Source: Fulvimarina manganoxydans (lineage in GTDB: Bacteria; Pseudomonadota; Alphaproteobacteria; Rhizobiales; Rhizobiaceae). From it: a stretch of DNA of 64,000 nt. This document shows, in pieces, positions 34,398 to 42,655 of this stretch (the stretch's first letter is position 1; the number at the start of each line of letters is the position of its first letter). Where the stretch lies: the NCBI RefSeq assembly GCF_900176465.1, contig NZ_FWXR01000010.1, positions 1 through 64,000 of the forward strand, read 5' to 3'. The notes beneath the pieces are model-generated. The model was not told the DNA's origin. It worked only from the letters and a program-made list of their open reading frames with translations, and searched no databases. The position numbers and the translations under genes are program-made.

Positions 34398-34895
34398 GTG
34401 ATCGTGACGGCGCTGACCATTCGCCCGGCGCGGGACGAGGACCGCGAGGCGCTCGCCTCGATCCTCGTCCCTGTCATCCGGGCGGGCGAAACCTATGCGC
34501 TGGACCGCGACCTGTCCGAGGACGCGATCCTGTCCTATTGGCTTGGCGCGGATCGCGAGACCTTCGTCGCCGCAGAGAACGGCCATATTCTCGGGACCTA
34601 TTATCTGCGGAAAAATCAGGCCGGCGGCGGCAGTCACGTGGCCAATTGCGGCTATGTCACCGACCCGGCTGCGAGCGGGCGCGGCATCGCGCGGACCATG
34701 GCGGAGCATTCCTTTCAGGCCGCGCGCGAACGGGGCTTTGCCGCCATGCAGTTCAATTTCGTGGTCTCAACGAACGAGCGGGCCGTGCGGCTCTGGCGCT
34801 CGCTGGGTTTTGCCGAAGTGGGCCGGCTGCCGAGAGCCTTCCGCCACCCGGTCGCCGGCGAGGTGGACGCCCTGGTGATGTATCGCATGCTCTGA
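34398..34895 (+). CDS. GNAT-family N-acetyltransferase
   Basis: The 165-residue protein has the GNAT acetyl-CoA loop, here YVTDPAASGRGIARTMAEHSFQAARERGF (about residues 85-113), followed by the N-x-x-A-x-x-L/W-x-x-x-G-F motif (NERAVRLWRSLGF). The substrate is unknown; similar small GNAT proteins acetylate amines or peptides. The start is a GTG at 34398, with another GTG two codons on. It follows gpmA by 10 nt and is probably co-transcribed. Confidence 0.88.
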   Translation: MIVTALTIRPARDEDREALASILVPVIRAGETYALDRDLSEDAILSYWLGADRETFVAAENGHILGTYYLRKNQAGGGSHVANCGYVTDPAASGRGIARTMAEHSFQAARERGFAAMQFNFVVSTNERAVRLWRSLGFAEVGRLPRAFRHPVAGEVDALVMYRML

Positions 34896-34899
34896 CATG

Positions 34900-34998
34900 G
34901 AAATCCGACCAATCGCTTCGCGATACGGCTTTTCAAAGCCGCTCAAACGCCACGCGGGCTTTGATACGGAGCCCGACTGAATCGGTCGAACACCGTAT
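34900..34998. repeat. Two-hairpin intergenic repeat, copy B
   Basis: This 99-nt unit matches 26843-26940 end to end apart from scattered substitutions and small indels. It starts GAAATCCGACCAATCGCTTC, contains the ATCGCTTCGCGATACGG block and ends CCGACTGAATCGG...CACCGTAT, preserving both small hairpins. It lies just after the GNAT stop codon and ends about 100 nt before the Fae-like start codon, so it could provide or modify a transcript end or start there. Confidence 0.8.
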
Positions 34999-35098
34999 GG
35001 CGTGCGGCTTGCACGCAACTTCTTCGATTGCCGAGCGACCCCGGCCTCTGCTAGCCGGACCCTGGGCACCCGAAGATTCGATACTTGCGAGGATAAGC

Positions 35099-35647
35099 AT
35101 GACCGATCGCATCGTCTTCCGCAGCGGCGAAGCTCTCGTCGCCGGAGGCCCTCCGGGCACTGCGGCCGAACCCGAAGTCGTCATCGGCGAGCTCGACGGG
35201 CCGGTCGGGACGGCGCTCGCCACCCTCACTGGCGATCAGGTGAAGGGCCATAGCCGCGTCTTCGCCTTGCTCAACACCGACATCATGGTCCGTCCGGTGA
35301 CGCTCTGCGTCTCCAAGGTGACCGTCGACGATCCGAAGTATACCAACATTCTGATGGGCACGGTCCAGTTCGCCATCGCCAATGGCGTGCTCGACGCGGT
35401 GCGTGAGGGACTTCTGCCCAAGGACCGGGTCAACGATCTCGGCATCATCTGCTCGGTCTGGCTCGCCCCGACCATCGTCGACGTCAAGGATCTCGACCAC
35501 AAGGTTCTCTTCGACATCCATCGCAAGGGCATGACCTCGGCGATCCGCAAGGCGATGGCGAACGAGCCTTCGATCGATTGGCTCCTGGAGAACCAGGATT
35601 CGATCGTCCACAAATATTACCAGATGGGCCTCGACGGAAAGCTCTGA
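35099..35647 (+). CDS. Formaldehyde-activating enzyme (Fae) homologue lacking the catalytic histidine
   Basis: The 182-residue protein matches the Fae fold: FRSGEALVAG at the start, VVIGELDGPVGTAL, then HSRVFALLNTDIMVRPVTLCVSKVTVDD and IANGVLDAVREGLLPKDRVNDL. Authentic Fae joins formaldehyde to tetrahydromethanopterin. In methylotroph Fae the motif AHIDLIIG carries the His proposed as acid/base; here the aligned stretch is AEPEVVIG with Glu24 in its place. No H4MPT-pathway gene is nearby. It may be a Fae-like protein with another ligand or role. GAGGA precedes the ATG. Confidence 0.82.
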   Translation: MTDRIVFRSGEALVAGGPPGTAAEPEVVIGELDGPVGTALATLTGDQVKGHSRVFALLNTDIMVRPVTLCVSKVTVDDPKYTNILMGTVQFAIANGVLDAVREGLLPKDRVNDLGIICSVWLAPTIVDVKDLDHKVLFDIHRKGMTSAIRKAMANEPSIDWLLENQDSIVHKYYQMGLDGKL

Positions 35648-35668
35648 GGGCCTTTTCTGCAAAACCGT

Positions 35669-35698
35669 GATGGCGCCGGCACGGAGCCCGGCGCCATC
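35669..35698. terminator. Bidirectional hairpin between fae-like and yihY genes
   Basis: GATGGCGCCGG and CCGGCGCCATC make an 11-bp perfect stem with an 8-nt loop. It lies 22 nt after the Fae-like stop and 20 nt after the convergent yihY stop, so it can serve both transcripts. No long T tract is seen on either side. Confidence 0.65.
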
Positions 35699-35717
35699 GC
35701 CATCACATCGGCCTCGG

Positions 35718-36677
35718 TCAGCGGTGCGCCTTCAGCGCCGCGATCTGATCGGCAAGCGTCGCGCGTCGCTCGCCCGGCTCACGAGGCTTGCCGACCGTCG
35801 TGTCCTTGCCCGTCTGATGCTCGAGCTGCGCATTGAGCTCGCCGCCAGTGACAAGCACGATCATCATGATCCAGACCCACATCAGAAAGACGATGATCGA
35901 GGCGAAGGAGCCGTAAGTGGCACTGAAATCCTTCACCTGGCTGGCATAGAGGCTGAAGGCGAGCGAGGCGACCAGCCAGCCGACGAGGACGAGGATCGCG
36001 CCAGGCGTCAACCAGCGGAATTTCGCTGGCCGCCGATCGGGGCCGAACCGGAACAATCCGGCGAGCCAAGCCATGGCGACGAGCGCAAGCACCACGGGCG
36101 AGGCCAAACCGACGATCCATTTGAGATTGGCCGGAATCGGCAGGATCGATAGCGCCGCCGGCAGAAGCACGACCGTGCCGAGCGCCAGAATGACAAGAAG
36201 GATCGTCGCCAGGGTGAAGCCGAGCGTCACAGCGTTCTGCTTGATGAAGCCGCGCTCGTCCTCTTCCTCATAGGCGATGTTCATGGCCTTGAAGAGCGCC
36301 TTCACGCCCTTGTTCGCGCTCCAGAGCGACAGGATGAGCGAGACGGCGAAGGCGAGCGAGAGCGAACTGCTTTGCTGGCCCGTCAGCCGTTCGAGCTGGC
36401 TTTGGATGACGCCGAGGGCGCCCGAGGGGATGACGCCTTCGAGCTGGGCGAGATGGCTCTGGATCGTGGCCGGATCGGCAACGAGGCCATAGATCGCGAC
36501 CAACGCGCCGATACCCGGAAAGAGGGAAAGCAGCAGGAAGAAGGTCAGGCCACCGGCAATGAGCGTCACCTGATGGTCCTCGAATTTGTCCTTGACGCGC
36601 ATGATGGCGGCTTTCCAGCCGGCCTTGGGCATCTGTGTCGGTGTCTCGGCCGCGCGGCCTGCATCGATTGCGCTCAT
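35718..36677 (-). CDS. YihY/BrkB-family inner-membrane protein
   Basis: The roughly 319-residue protein has an amphipathic N-terminus and about six hydrophobic helices: GGLTFFLLLSLFPGIGALVAIYGLV, LSLAFAVSLILSLWSANKGVKALF, TLGFTLATILLVILALGTVVLLPAAL and others. The order and the SANKGVKALFKAMNIAYEEEDERGF loop fit the YihY (formerly RNase BN) family, recently linked to envelope and lipid functions but not settled. Two ATGs nine codons apart could be the start, and the downstream one is used here. Convergent with the Fae-like gene. Confidence 0.88.
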   Translation of the reverse strand: MSAIDAGRAAETPTQMPKAGWKAAIMRVKDKFEDHQVTLIAGGLTFFLLLSLFPGIGALVAIYGLVADPATIQSHLAQLEGVIPSGALGVIQSQLERLTGQQSSSLSLAFAVSLILSLWSANKGVKALFKAMNIAYEEEDERGFIKQNAVTLGFTLATILLVILALGTVVLLPAALSILPIPANLKWIVGLASPVVLALVAMAWLAGLFRFGPDRRPAKFRWLTPGAILVLVGWLVASLAFSLYASQVKDFSATYGSFASIIVFLMWVWIMMIVLVTGGELNAQLEHQTGKDTTVGKPREPGERRATLADQIAALKAHR

Positions 36678-36820
36678 CCTGAAGGTCCCGTCCTGATCTC
36701 GCATCGCCGTATCGGCCGGTCTTGAGACGATGTGCCTCGTCCATGCCGCTTTTTCGTCCAGTCGAGACCGCAATTCGTTTGGCGGAACGGAAGTTCCATC
36801 GCAAAAGAACCAACTAAGGA

Positions 36821-37504
36821 TCAATCGACGCTCATCGTTCGATAATAGAGGCAGAGATCGCTGACCGGGCAGGCCTCACATTTCGGACGGCGCGAAACGC
36901 AAATGCGCTTGCCGAACTGGATCAGCCAGAAATGACCGTCGTGAAGCGCCCAGCCTGGCGCCCGCTCTTCCAATTGTTTCGCGGTCTCGTCGGCCGTCTT
37001 GGCGTTCGTCAAGCCGATCCGGTTGGCCACCCTGTGAACATGGGTATCGACCGCGATGACATCCGCGCCGAAGGTGAAGCTCATGACGATGTCGGCGCAT
37101 TTGCGCCCGATGCCGGGCAGGCTCATCAGGCCCTCACGCGTCGCCGGCACGGTTCGCTCATGGGTCTCGATCAGCGCGGCACAGAGCTTCTTCAGGGAGC
37201 GCGTCTTTGTGTTGTAGAGGCCGCAGGGCTTGATCGCCGCGGCGATCGCCTCGTCTTCCAGGGCCAGCATGGCATCCGGCGTCTTGGCGAGGGCAAAGAG
37301 CGCATCGGCCGCCTTCTTCGTGTTGGTGTCGCGGCTCTGGGCCGAGAGGAGGCAGGAAACCACCGAACGGAACGGATCCGGCTGATCCTTGGGACCCTTG
37401 GCGGTCGGCGTGCGGCCAGGCATGGCCTCGGATAGACGCCGAAAGACGATCTCGACCTCGCCTTCGTCCAGCCGATCGGCCCCCGCTCTTTGTGACGCCG
37501 CCAT
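36821..37504 (-). CDS. Endonuclease III-like base-excision DNA glycosylase (first of two)
   Basis: The 227-residue HhH-GPD enzyme removes oxidised pyrimidines or related lesions. The helix-hairpin-helix LPGIGRKCADIVMSF carries the catalytic Lys, VDTHVHRVANRIGL the catalytic Asp, and the 4Fe-4S ligands are in CVSRRPKCEACPVSDLC (C-x6-C-x2-C-x5-C). The hairpin residues (GRKCADIVMSFTFG) and the central region (SAQSRDTNTKKAADALFALA) differ from the nearby Nth at 39964, so the two are not recent duplicates. The ATG at 37504 gives a length typical of the family; a longer frame is discounted. Confidence 0.9.
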   Translation of the reverse strand: MAASQRAGADRLDEGEVEIVFRRLSEAMPGRTPTAKGPKDQPDPFRSVVSCLLSAQSRDTNTKKAADALFALAKTPDAMLALEDEAIAAAIKPCGLYNTKTRSLKKLCAALIETHERTVPATREGLMSLPGIGRKCADIVMSFTFGADVIAVDTHVHRVANRIGLTNAKTADETAKQLEERAPGWALHDGHFWLIQFGKRICVSRRPKCEACPVSDLCLYYRTMSVD

Positions 37505-37602
37505 TCCACCTCGCCTCTCATCCGTTGAGGCCGAGGAATATGCGAAAGGGCTCGGCAGTTTCGAAGCCTTGCGCCGATCCGACGCGGCAGCCGCGTGTGC
37601 GG

Positions 37603-38151
37603 TTAAACGCTTCCGACCTTGCGCGCCGGAACGCCGGCGACGATCGCGCCCGCCTCCACATCGGAGCGAACGATCGCGCCGGCCGCGATCACGGCCCGGT
37701 CGCCGATGCGGCAAGGTCCCAGTACGACGGCGTTGGAGGCGATCCAGACGCTGTGGCCTATGACGATGTCTCGGCCTTCCGTTGGGTAGGTCTGCCGCTC
37801 GATCCCATCCTTCTCGATGAAGTGGGTGCCTGTGATCAGCGAGACGCCATGGCCGAAAAAGCTGTGATCGCCGATCGTGATGGTCCCGGACGAGGTGTTC
37901 AAGACGGCGTCGACGAGATGGACATTCTCGCCCACATGAAGGCGGTCCCTCTCGCCCCAGACGCCAGGCGTCTGCATCAGGCCTTGGCGAAGCGCCCGCA
38001 AGGCATCCGGGTCGGCTGCGATCCGACCGGCGATTTCGGCAGGCCCCGGCCTTGGTCTTTCAGCGTCGCGCCGCTCCAAGGCTGCCGCGATACGCCGATC
38101 GACGAAGGCTGCCAATCGATCCTTCAGCCATTGGGGAGCGAGTGTCATCAA
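37603..38151 (-). CDS. Left-handed beta-helix (hexapeptide) acyltransferase
   Basis: The 182-residue protein has a helical N-terminal third and then hexapeptide repeats: HVGENVHLVDAVLNTSSGTITIGDHSFFGHGVSLITG and VIGHSVWIASNAVVLGPCRIGDRAVIAAGAIVRSDV, ending GVPARKVGSV. This is the WcaF/Maa-type O-acetyltransferase pattern that uses acetyl-CoA; the conserved His lies in ITGTHFIEKDG. The acceptor (sugar, polysaccharide) is unknown, and no polysaccharide genes are adjacent. A two-codon shorter start is possible. Confidence 0.85.
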   Translation of the reverse strand: MMTLAPQWLKDRLAAFVDRRIAAALERRDAERPRPGPAEIAGRIAADPDALRALRQGLMQTPGVWGERDRLHVGENVHLVDAVLNTSSGTITIGDHSFFGHGVSLITGTHFIEKDGIERQTYPTEGRDIVIGHSVWIASNAVVLGPCRIGDRAVIAAGAIVRSDVEAGAIVAGVPARKVGSV

Positions 38152-38228
38152 GGTCCGTCCGTATCCATCCGCGGTCTCGACGCCTCATGGACCGAAAAGG
38201 CCGGTCGGAACAAGGCGTGTGCTCCACC

Positions 38229-38331
38229 TAGAATAAGACGCCGAAAAGTTGGCCGACGTTCTGGATCACGGCTGACGAGAAACAAGAGGTCGGAGTGAGC
38301 ATACGACCCGAGCCGGTCGCGTTTCACTCTA
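38229..38331 (-). repeat. RIME-like intergenic element, degenerate copy
   Basis: Reading the plus strand, CTAGAATAAGACGCCGAAAA through GTTTCACTCTAGG aligns over about 103 nt with the reverse complement of the element at 45027-45130, with many scattered substitutions but the same order of CCGAAAA, GGATCA, GAAACAAGAG and CGCGTTTCACTCTAG. It lies between the acyltransferase start and the end of the AraC/alkyltransferase gene. It appears older than the copies at 45027 and 49604. Confidence 0.65.
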
Positions 38332-38357
38332 GGCGTCATGACGGACGGTCCCTTGCC

Positions 38358-39299
38358 CTATTCGTCCCGTGCGAGCACGCCGCACTCCCAGCCGAGCATG
38401 GCGCGCTTTCGCGTGATGCCCCAATGATAGCCGGTGAGCGCGCCTGCCTTGCCGAGAACGCGGTGGCAGGGGACGACGAAGGAGATCGGATTGCGCCCGA
38501 TCGCGGCTCCGACCGCCCGTGCCGCTTTCGGGGCGCCGATGCGCTCGGCGATGTCGGAATAGGTGGTCGCCGTGCCGAGCGGGATGGTGGCGAGCGTCTC
38601 CCAGACGCGGATTTCGAAATCCGTTCCGATGAGGACGACGCGCAGCGGCCGATCGGGGCGCCAATTGTCGCGCTCGAAGACGCGCGCCGCCAGCGGCTGC
38701 GTCACCTCGGGCGCGTGACGGAACTCGGCCTTCGGCCAGCGCCGACGCATATCCGCAAAGGCCGCTTCCCGGCCTCCCTCTCCCTTGTCGGCAAAGCCGA
38801 CCCCGGCAAGCCCGCGATCGCTCGCCACGACGATCGCCGTGCCGAAGGGGGTCGGATGATAGCCGTAAGCCAGGTCCAGCCCCGCCCCCTTGGCCTTGTA
38901 GTTGCCCGGTGACAGCGCCTCATGCTTGACGAAGAGGTCGTGCAGCCGCGAGGGACCGGACAGACCGACCTCGAAAGCCGCATCGAGAAGCGGCATGCCG
39001 CCATCGAGAAGCCGGCGCGCATGGTCCAGCGTGATCGCCTGGAGAAAGGCCTTGGGCGTAAGGCCAGACCAGCGGCGGAAGGTGTCGCAAAGGAAACCTT
39101 CCTCCACCGACAAGGTCCGCGCCAGATCGGACAGGGTCGGCTGGCTGCGAAAATCGGTGGAGATGCGTTCGATCGCCAGGCGCACGAGATCGTAATCGGC
39201 GGTCGTCATGTCCATGGCTTCGCGTATGGGAACCGCGACCGGTTCGATCGGCTCTTGGGAGGCGGATATATCGAACGAGGAGGGAGCGATGTCGAGCAT
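38358..39299 (-). CDS. AraC-type HTH fused to methylated-DNA--protein-cysteine methyltransferase (Ada-like)
   Basis: The 313-residue protein joins an AraC DNA-binding domain (about residues 38-140, ERISTDFRSQPTLSDLARTLSVEEGFLCDTFRRW onward) to an O6-alkylguanine transferase domain whose acceptor Cys lies in the signature VVPCHRV (near residue 282). The N-terminal Ada zinc domain that senses methylphosphotriesters is absent, so it is not a full Ada. It repairs O6-methylguanine by suicide transfer and may act as a regulator. AAAGGAG lies 6 nt before the ATG. Name kept generic because the Ada sensor part is missing. Confidence 0.9.
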   Translation of the reverse strand: MLDIAPSSFDISASQEPIEPVAVPIREAMDMTTADYDLVRLAIERISTDFRSQPTLSDLARTLSVEEGFLCDTFRRWSGLTPKAFLQAITLDHARRLLDGGMPLLDAAFEVGLSGPSRLHDLFVKHEALSPGNYKAKGAGLDLAYGYHPTPFGTAIVVASDRGLAGVGFADKGEGGREAAFADMRRRWPKAEFRHAPEVTQPLAARVFERDNWRPDRPLRVVLIGTDFEIRVWETLATIPLGTATTYSDIAERIGAPKAARAVGAAIGRNPISFVVPCHRVLGKAGALTGYHWGITRKRAMLGWECGVLARDE

Positions 39300-39419
39300 G
39301 AAGGTCTCCTTTCATGCCGGAGATTGGGCGAAGGCCGAGAGCGGCGCCACCCGTTTTTTTCGACTTGAATGCGGACTTGACGAAAGATGCCAATCAACCT
39401 TCGCCAGAGCGCACCCCGA

Positions 39420-39938
39420 TCAGCTCTTCTTCGCTTGATTGAGCGCCTCGTTGAAGGCTTTGGCGAAACTCTCGCGGTCGTCCAGATTGAGGAAGGCGCC
39501 GATCTCGGTCACCCGTCCTCGCGAGGCGACATCCATGCGGGTGATGCCGATTTCCTCCATGCGCGAGACGCGGAACTTCGTCCAGCTCGGCACATGATGG
39601 GACTCGCGAATGCGGCCGCGTGGTGAAATCTTGCGGATCGAGAGATCCGTGCGCGAGACGGAAATCTCCTCCCGCGCCTTGCCGGCTTGATAGCTGAGCT
39701 TGAAGGCAAAGAAGAGCAGCAGCACATCAAGGCCGAGAAAGCCGAAGACCGGCCAGGCGCCCTGGGCGACGAAGACCATGCCGGCGCCGAAGCAGACCGC
39801 GCCGAAGAGGCCCATGGTGATCGTAAATCCCTTCGGCCCGAGCGATCGATAAGGCGTCAGAAGCGCCTCGAAGATCGGACGATCGGCATTCGCTTCGCCC
39901 CTATCGGCAGGCAGATCATCTGCCGAATTGTCAGCCAT
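39420..39938 (-). CDS. DUF2244 domain-containing membrane protein
   Basis: The 172-residue protein has two adjacent hydrophobic segments (GFTITMGLFGAVCFGAGMVFVAQGAWPVFGFLGLDVLLLFFAF, about residues 36-79) and a C-terminal region with VSRTDLSIRKISPRGR and the GRVTEIGAFLNLDDRESFAKAF ending typical of DUF2244. The family is widespread in alphaproteobacteria and its function is unknown. It is divergent from the nth gene at 39964 with only about 25 nt between start codons, so the promoters must overlap the coding starts. Confidence 0.83.
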   Translation of the reverse strand: MADNSADDLPADRGEANADRPIFEALLTPYRSLGPKGFTITMGLFGAVCFGAGMVFVAQGAWPVFGFLGLDVLLLFFAFKLSYQAGKAREEISVSRTDLSIRKISPRGRIRESHHVPSWTKFRVSRMEEIGITRMDVASRGRVTEIGAFLNLDDRESFAKAFNEALNQAKKS

Positions 39939-39963
39939 GGCTCCCGCTCTTTATAAGGATCGG

Positions 39964-40794
39964 ATGGCAGAGAAGATCGGTAGCAAAGACGGCGCGGTCA
40001 AGGCGCGCAAATCGCCGCGCGCAGCGAGCGCAAAGACGTCAGGCTCCAAGACGACGGCGCCCAAGGGCCGAGGCAAAGCCGCCAAGGCCGAGCCGAAGAT
40101 TCCCTATCGACCAGACGAGGTCGCGGAGATCTTCCGGCGTTTTTCGGTCCAGCGCCCGGAGCCCGAATCCGAGCTCGAGCATTCGAACCCTTTCACGCTT
40201 CTTGTCGCCGTCGTCCTGTCGGCCCAGGCGACGGATGCGGGCGTCAACAAGGCAACGCGGGGGCTTTTTGCGAGCGCCGATACGCCTGAAGCCATGGCCG
40301 CGCTGGGGGAGGACGCGATCCGCGATCATATCAAGACGATCGGCCTCTATCGCAACAAGGCCAAAAACGTGTTGGCGCTGTCCGAGGCGCTGATCGCGCG
40401 CCATGGCGGCGAGGTGCCGAGGGATCGCGCGGCGCTCGAAGCCTTGCCCGGCGTAGGGCGCAAGACCGCCAATGTGGTTCTGAACGTCGCCTTCGGCGAG
40501 GAGACGCTCGCCGTCGACACCCACATTTTCCGGATCGGCAACCGCCTGAAGCTCGCGCCGGGCAAGACGCCGGACGAGGTCGAGGCACGGCTTCTTCCAA
40601 TCGTCCCGCAACCCTATCGCCGCCATGCCCATCACTGGCTGATCCTGCATGGCCGCTATGTCTGCAAGGCGCGCAAACCCGATTGCGGGGCCTGCGTCAT
40701 CGCCGATCTCTGCCACGCGGACGAGAAGACGAATGCGGTGCCGGCCGAGCTCATCGAGCTGCCCGCGCGCCTTCCACAGCCGCCCGCGTCCTGA
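39964..40794 (+). CDS. nth: Endonuclease III (second of two)
   Basis: Endonuclease III is a DNA glycosylase/AP lyase for oxidised pyrimidines. The 276-residue protein has an unusual Lys/Arg/Ala-rich N-terminal extension of about 40 residues, then the glycosylase core with SAQATDAGVNKATRGLF, the HhH and catalytic Lys in LPGVGRKTANVVLNVAFG, Asp in VDTHIFRIGNRLKL, and the 4Fe-4S set CKARKPDCGACVIADLC. It is closer to E. coli Nth than the paralogue at 36821. The 3' end overlaps the convergent EI24-type gene by 44 nt. Confidence 0.95.
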   Translation: MAEKIGSKDGAVKARKSPRAASAKTSGSKTTAPKGRGKAAKAEPKIPYRPDEVAEIFRRFSVQRPEPESELEHSNPFTLLVAVVLSAQATDAGVNKATRGLFASADTPEAMAALGEDAIRDHIKTIGLYRNKAKNVLALSEALIARHGGEVPRDRAALEALPGVGRKTANVVLNVAFGEETLAVDTHIFRIGNRLKLAPGKTPDEVEARLLPIVPQPYRRHAHHWLILHGRYVCKARKPDCGACVIADLCHADEKTNAVPAELIELPARLPQPPAS

Positions 40795-41512
40795 ATCTGG
40801 GATCAGGCAGGCTCCCGGTCTTGGCCGATATGCGCTGATGCAGATGAACCATGAAGGCGGCGGCAAAGAGCGGCGTTGCGAGATTGACGATCGGAATGGC
40901 GAGGAAGCCGGCGATCACGAGGCCGGCGGCAAAAACCGTGCCGGAATGCTTCGCCCGCATCGCCTTGGCATCCGCCTCGCTGCGGTATCGCAGGGCCGCG
41001 AATTCGAAATATTCCCGGCCGAGCAGATAACCGTTGACCATGAAGAAGGCGATCAGATTGACGCCCGGTATCAGGAGCAGAAACAGGGCGAAGAGATTGC
41101 CGAGAAGAACGACACCGAAGAATTTCACCGATAGAACGATGCTTCGTAGGACCGGCATTTCCTGCCCGTCCGGCGCCTTCGGATAGGAGCCGCGCTCGAC
41201 CAGGGCGGCCGCATCGTCGAGAAACAGCCCGGCGATGATGGCGCTGATCGGGCCGATGAGGAAAGCGAGCCCCACGGCAAGGGCGAGCCCGGCGGCCCAG
41301 CCGGCGAGGGTCCCGGCCTGATCGACCCATTGCGGCATGTCCGGCATCAGGTCGGTGAGGAAGGGCAGCGCCAGCCATTCGAAAAGCACGTCGATGCCGA
41401 ACCAGAGCCCAATCAGAACGAGAAGCGTCAGACCGAGCGTTTTCCAGAGCGTTGCGCGGAAGGGCGGGGAGAAGACGTCCGCCAAAGCCAGACGCGCGCT
41501 GGTGAAGATCAT
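40751..41512 (-). CDS. EI24/CysZ-like membrane protein
   Basis: The 253-residue protein has four or more hydrophobic segments: TLGLTLLVLIGLWFGIDVLF, GWAAGLALAVGLAFLIGPISAIIAGLFLDD, FFGVVLLGNLFALFLLLIPGVNLIAFFMVNGYLLGREYFE and GLVIAGFLAIPIVNLATPLFAAAFMVH. The LLIPGVNLIAFFMVNGYLLGREYFEFAALR block is characteristic of the EI24 Pfam family that includes CysZ (sulfate uptake). Direct sulfate transport by this member is not shown. The start at 41512 gives the family-like opening; a longer frame is discounted. Confidence 0.85.
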   Translation of the reverse strand: MIFTSARLALADVFSPPFRATLWKTLGLTLLVLIGLWFGIDVLFEWLALPFLTDLMPDMPQWVDQAGTLAGWAAGLALAVGLAFLIGPISAIIAGLFLDDAAALVERGSYPKAPDGQEMPVLRSIVLSVKFFGVVLLGNLFALFLLLIPGVNLIAFFMVNGYLLGREYFEFAALRYRSEADAKAMRAKHSGTVFAAGLVIAGFLAIPIVNLATPLFAAAFMVHLHQRISAKTGSLPDPRFRTRAAVEGARAAR

Positions 41513-41656
41513 GGTCGTCTCAAGCCTCTGCCGCTTCATCGCCGATCCGGTTGAGATATGGGCGCTCATTTGCTCTCGCAACGCCGTTCGTCTGGCTTTC
41601 GCAGGCTTCGCGCGTTAGGTGAGCGCGAAAAGCATCCATCCACAAGAAGGACCGAC

Positions 41657-42655
41657 ATGGCCGAATACGACCTCCTCGCCATCGGCAATGCCATTGTCGA
41701 CGTCATCGCGCGCTGCGACGACGCGTTTCTGACGGACAACAATATCCAGAAGAGCGGCATGACACTGATCGACACGGAGCGCGCCGAGGAGCTCTACGGC
41801 GCGATGGGCCCGGCCATCGAGACCTCCGGCGGCAGCGCGGCCAACACCGTGGCGGGCCTCGTCAGCCTCGGCGGCACGGGCGCCTATTTCGGCAAGGTCT
41901 CCGCCGACCAGCTCGGCACGATTTTCGCGCACGATATCCGCGCCGTCGGTGTCGCCTATGACACGGCCCCGCTCGAAGGCCATCCGCCAACGGCGCGTTC
42001 GATGATCCTGGTAACGCCCGACGGCGAGCGCTCCATGAACACCTATCTCGGCGCCTGCGTGGAGCTCGGCCCCGAGGATATCGACGCGGAAATCGTCAAG
42101 GCCTCCAAGGTCACCTATTTCGAGGGCTATCTGTGGGATCCGCCCCGGGCCAAGGAGGCGATCGTCAAGGCGGCCAATATCGCCCATGAGGCCGGACGTC
42201 TCGTCGCCATGACCCTGTCCGACGATTTCTGCGTCCATCGCTATCGTGAGGAGTTTCTCGATCTCCTGCGCTCCGGCAAGGTCGATATCGTCTTTGCCAA
42301 CGAGACCGAGGCGCTGTCGCTCTACGAAACCGACAATCTCGACACGGCCATCGCCAACCTCGCCGAGGACGCCCCGCGCCTTGCCGTCGTCACGCGCAGC
42401 GAAAAGGGCTGCATTGTCGTCGAAAAGGATACGCGGCTCGTCGTTCCCGCCAGCGTCGTCGAAACCGTGATGGACACGACCGGCGCCGGCGACGTCTTTG
42501 CCAGCGGCTTTCTGCGCGGCTTGACGGCGGGATATTCACTTCAGCTCTGCGCCCAGCTTGGCGTGGAAGCGGCCGGCCATATCATCGCACAAATGGGCCC
42601 CCGCCCCCAGACGCCGCTGAAGGATTTGGAAGCGATCAAGCCGCTTCTCGGTTGA
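41657..42655 (+). CDS. Adenosine kinase (PfkB family)
   Basis: The 332-residue ribokinase-fold enzyme has YDLLAIGNAIVDVIARCDD at the start, the nucleoside-binding SGGSAANTVAGLVSLGG (about residues 58-74) and the ATP/anion-hole signature DTTGAGDVFASGFLRG with the catalytic Asp. This arrangement matches bacterial adenosine kinases of Rhizobiales, which phosphorylate adenosine to AMP for salvage, though a related sugar kinase is possible. AAGAAGG lies upstream of the ATG. It stands alone, divergent from the EI24-type gene. Confidence 0.9.
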   Translation: MAEYDLLAIGNAIVDVIARCDDAFLTDNNIQKSGMTLIDTERAEELYGAMGPAIETSGGSAANTVAGLVSLGGTGAYFGKVSADQLGTIFAHDIRAVGVAYDTAPLEGHPPTARSMILVTPDGERSMNTYLGACVELGPEDIDAEIVKASKVTYFEGYLWDPPRAKEAIVKAANIAHEAGRLVAMTLSDDFCVHRYREEFLDLLRSGKVDIVFANETEALSLYETDNLDTAIANLAEDAPRLAVVTRSEKGCIVVEKDTRLVVPASVVETVMDTTGAGDVFASGFLRGLTAGYSLQLCAQLGVEAAGHIIAQMGPRPQTPLKDLEAIKPLLG

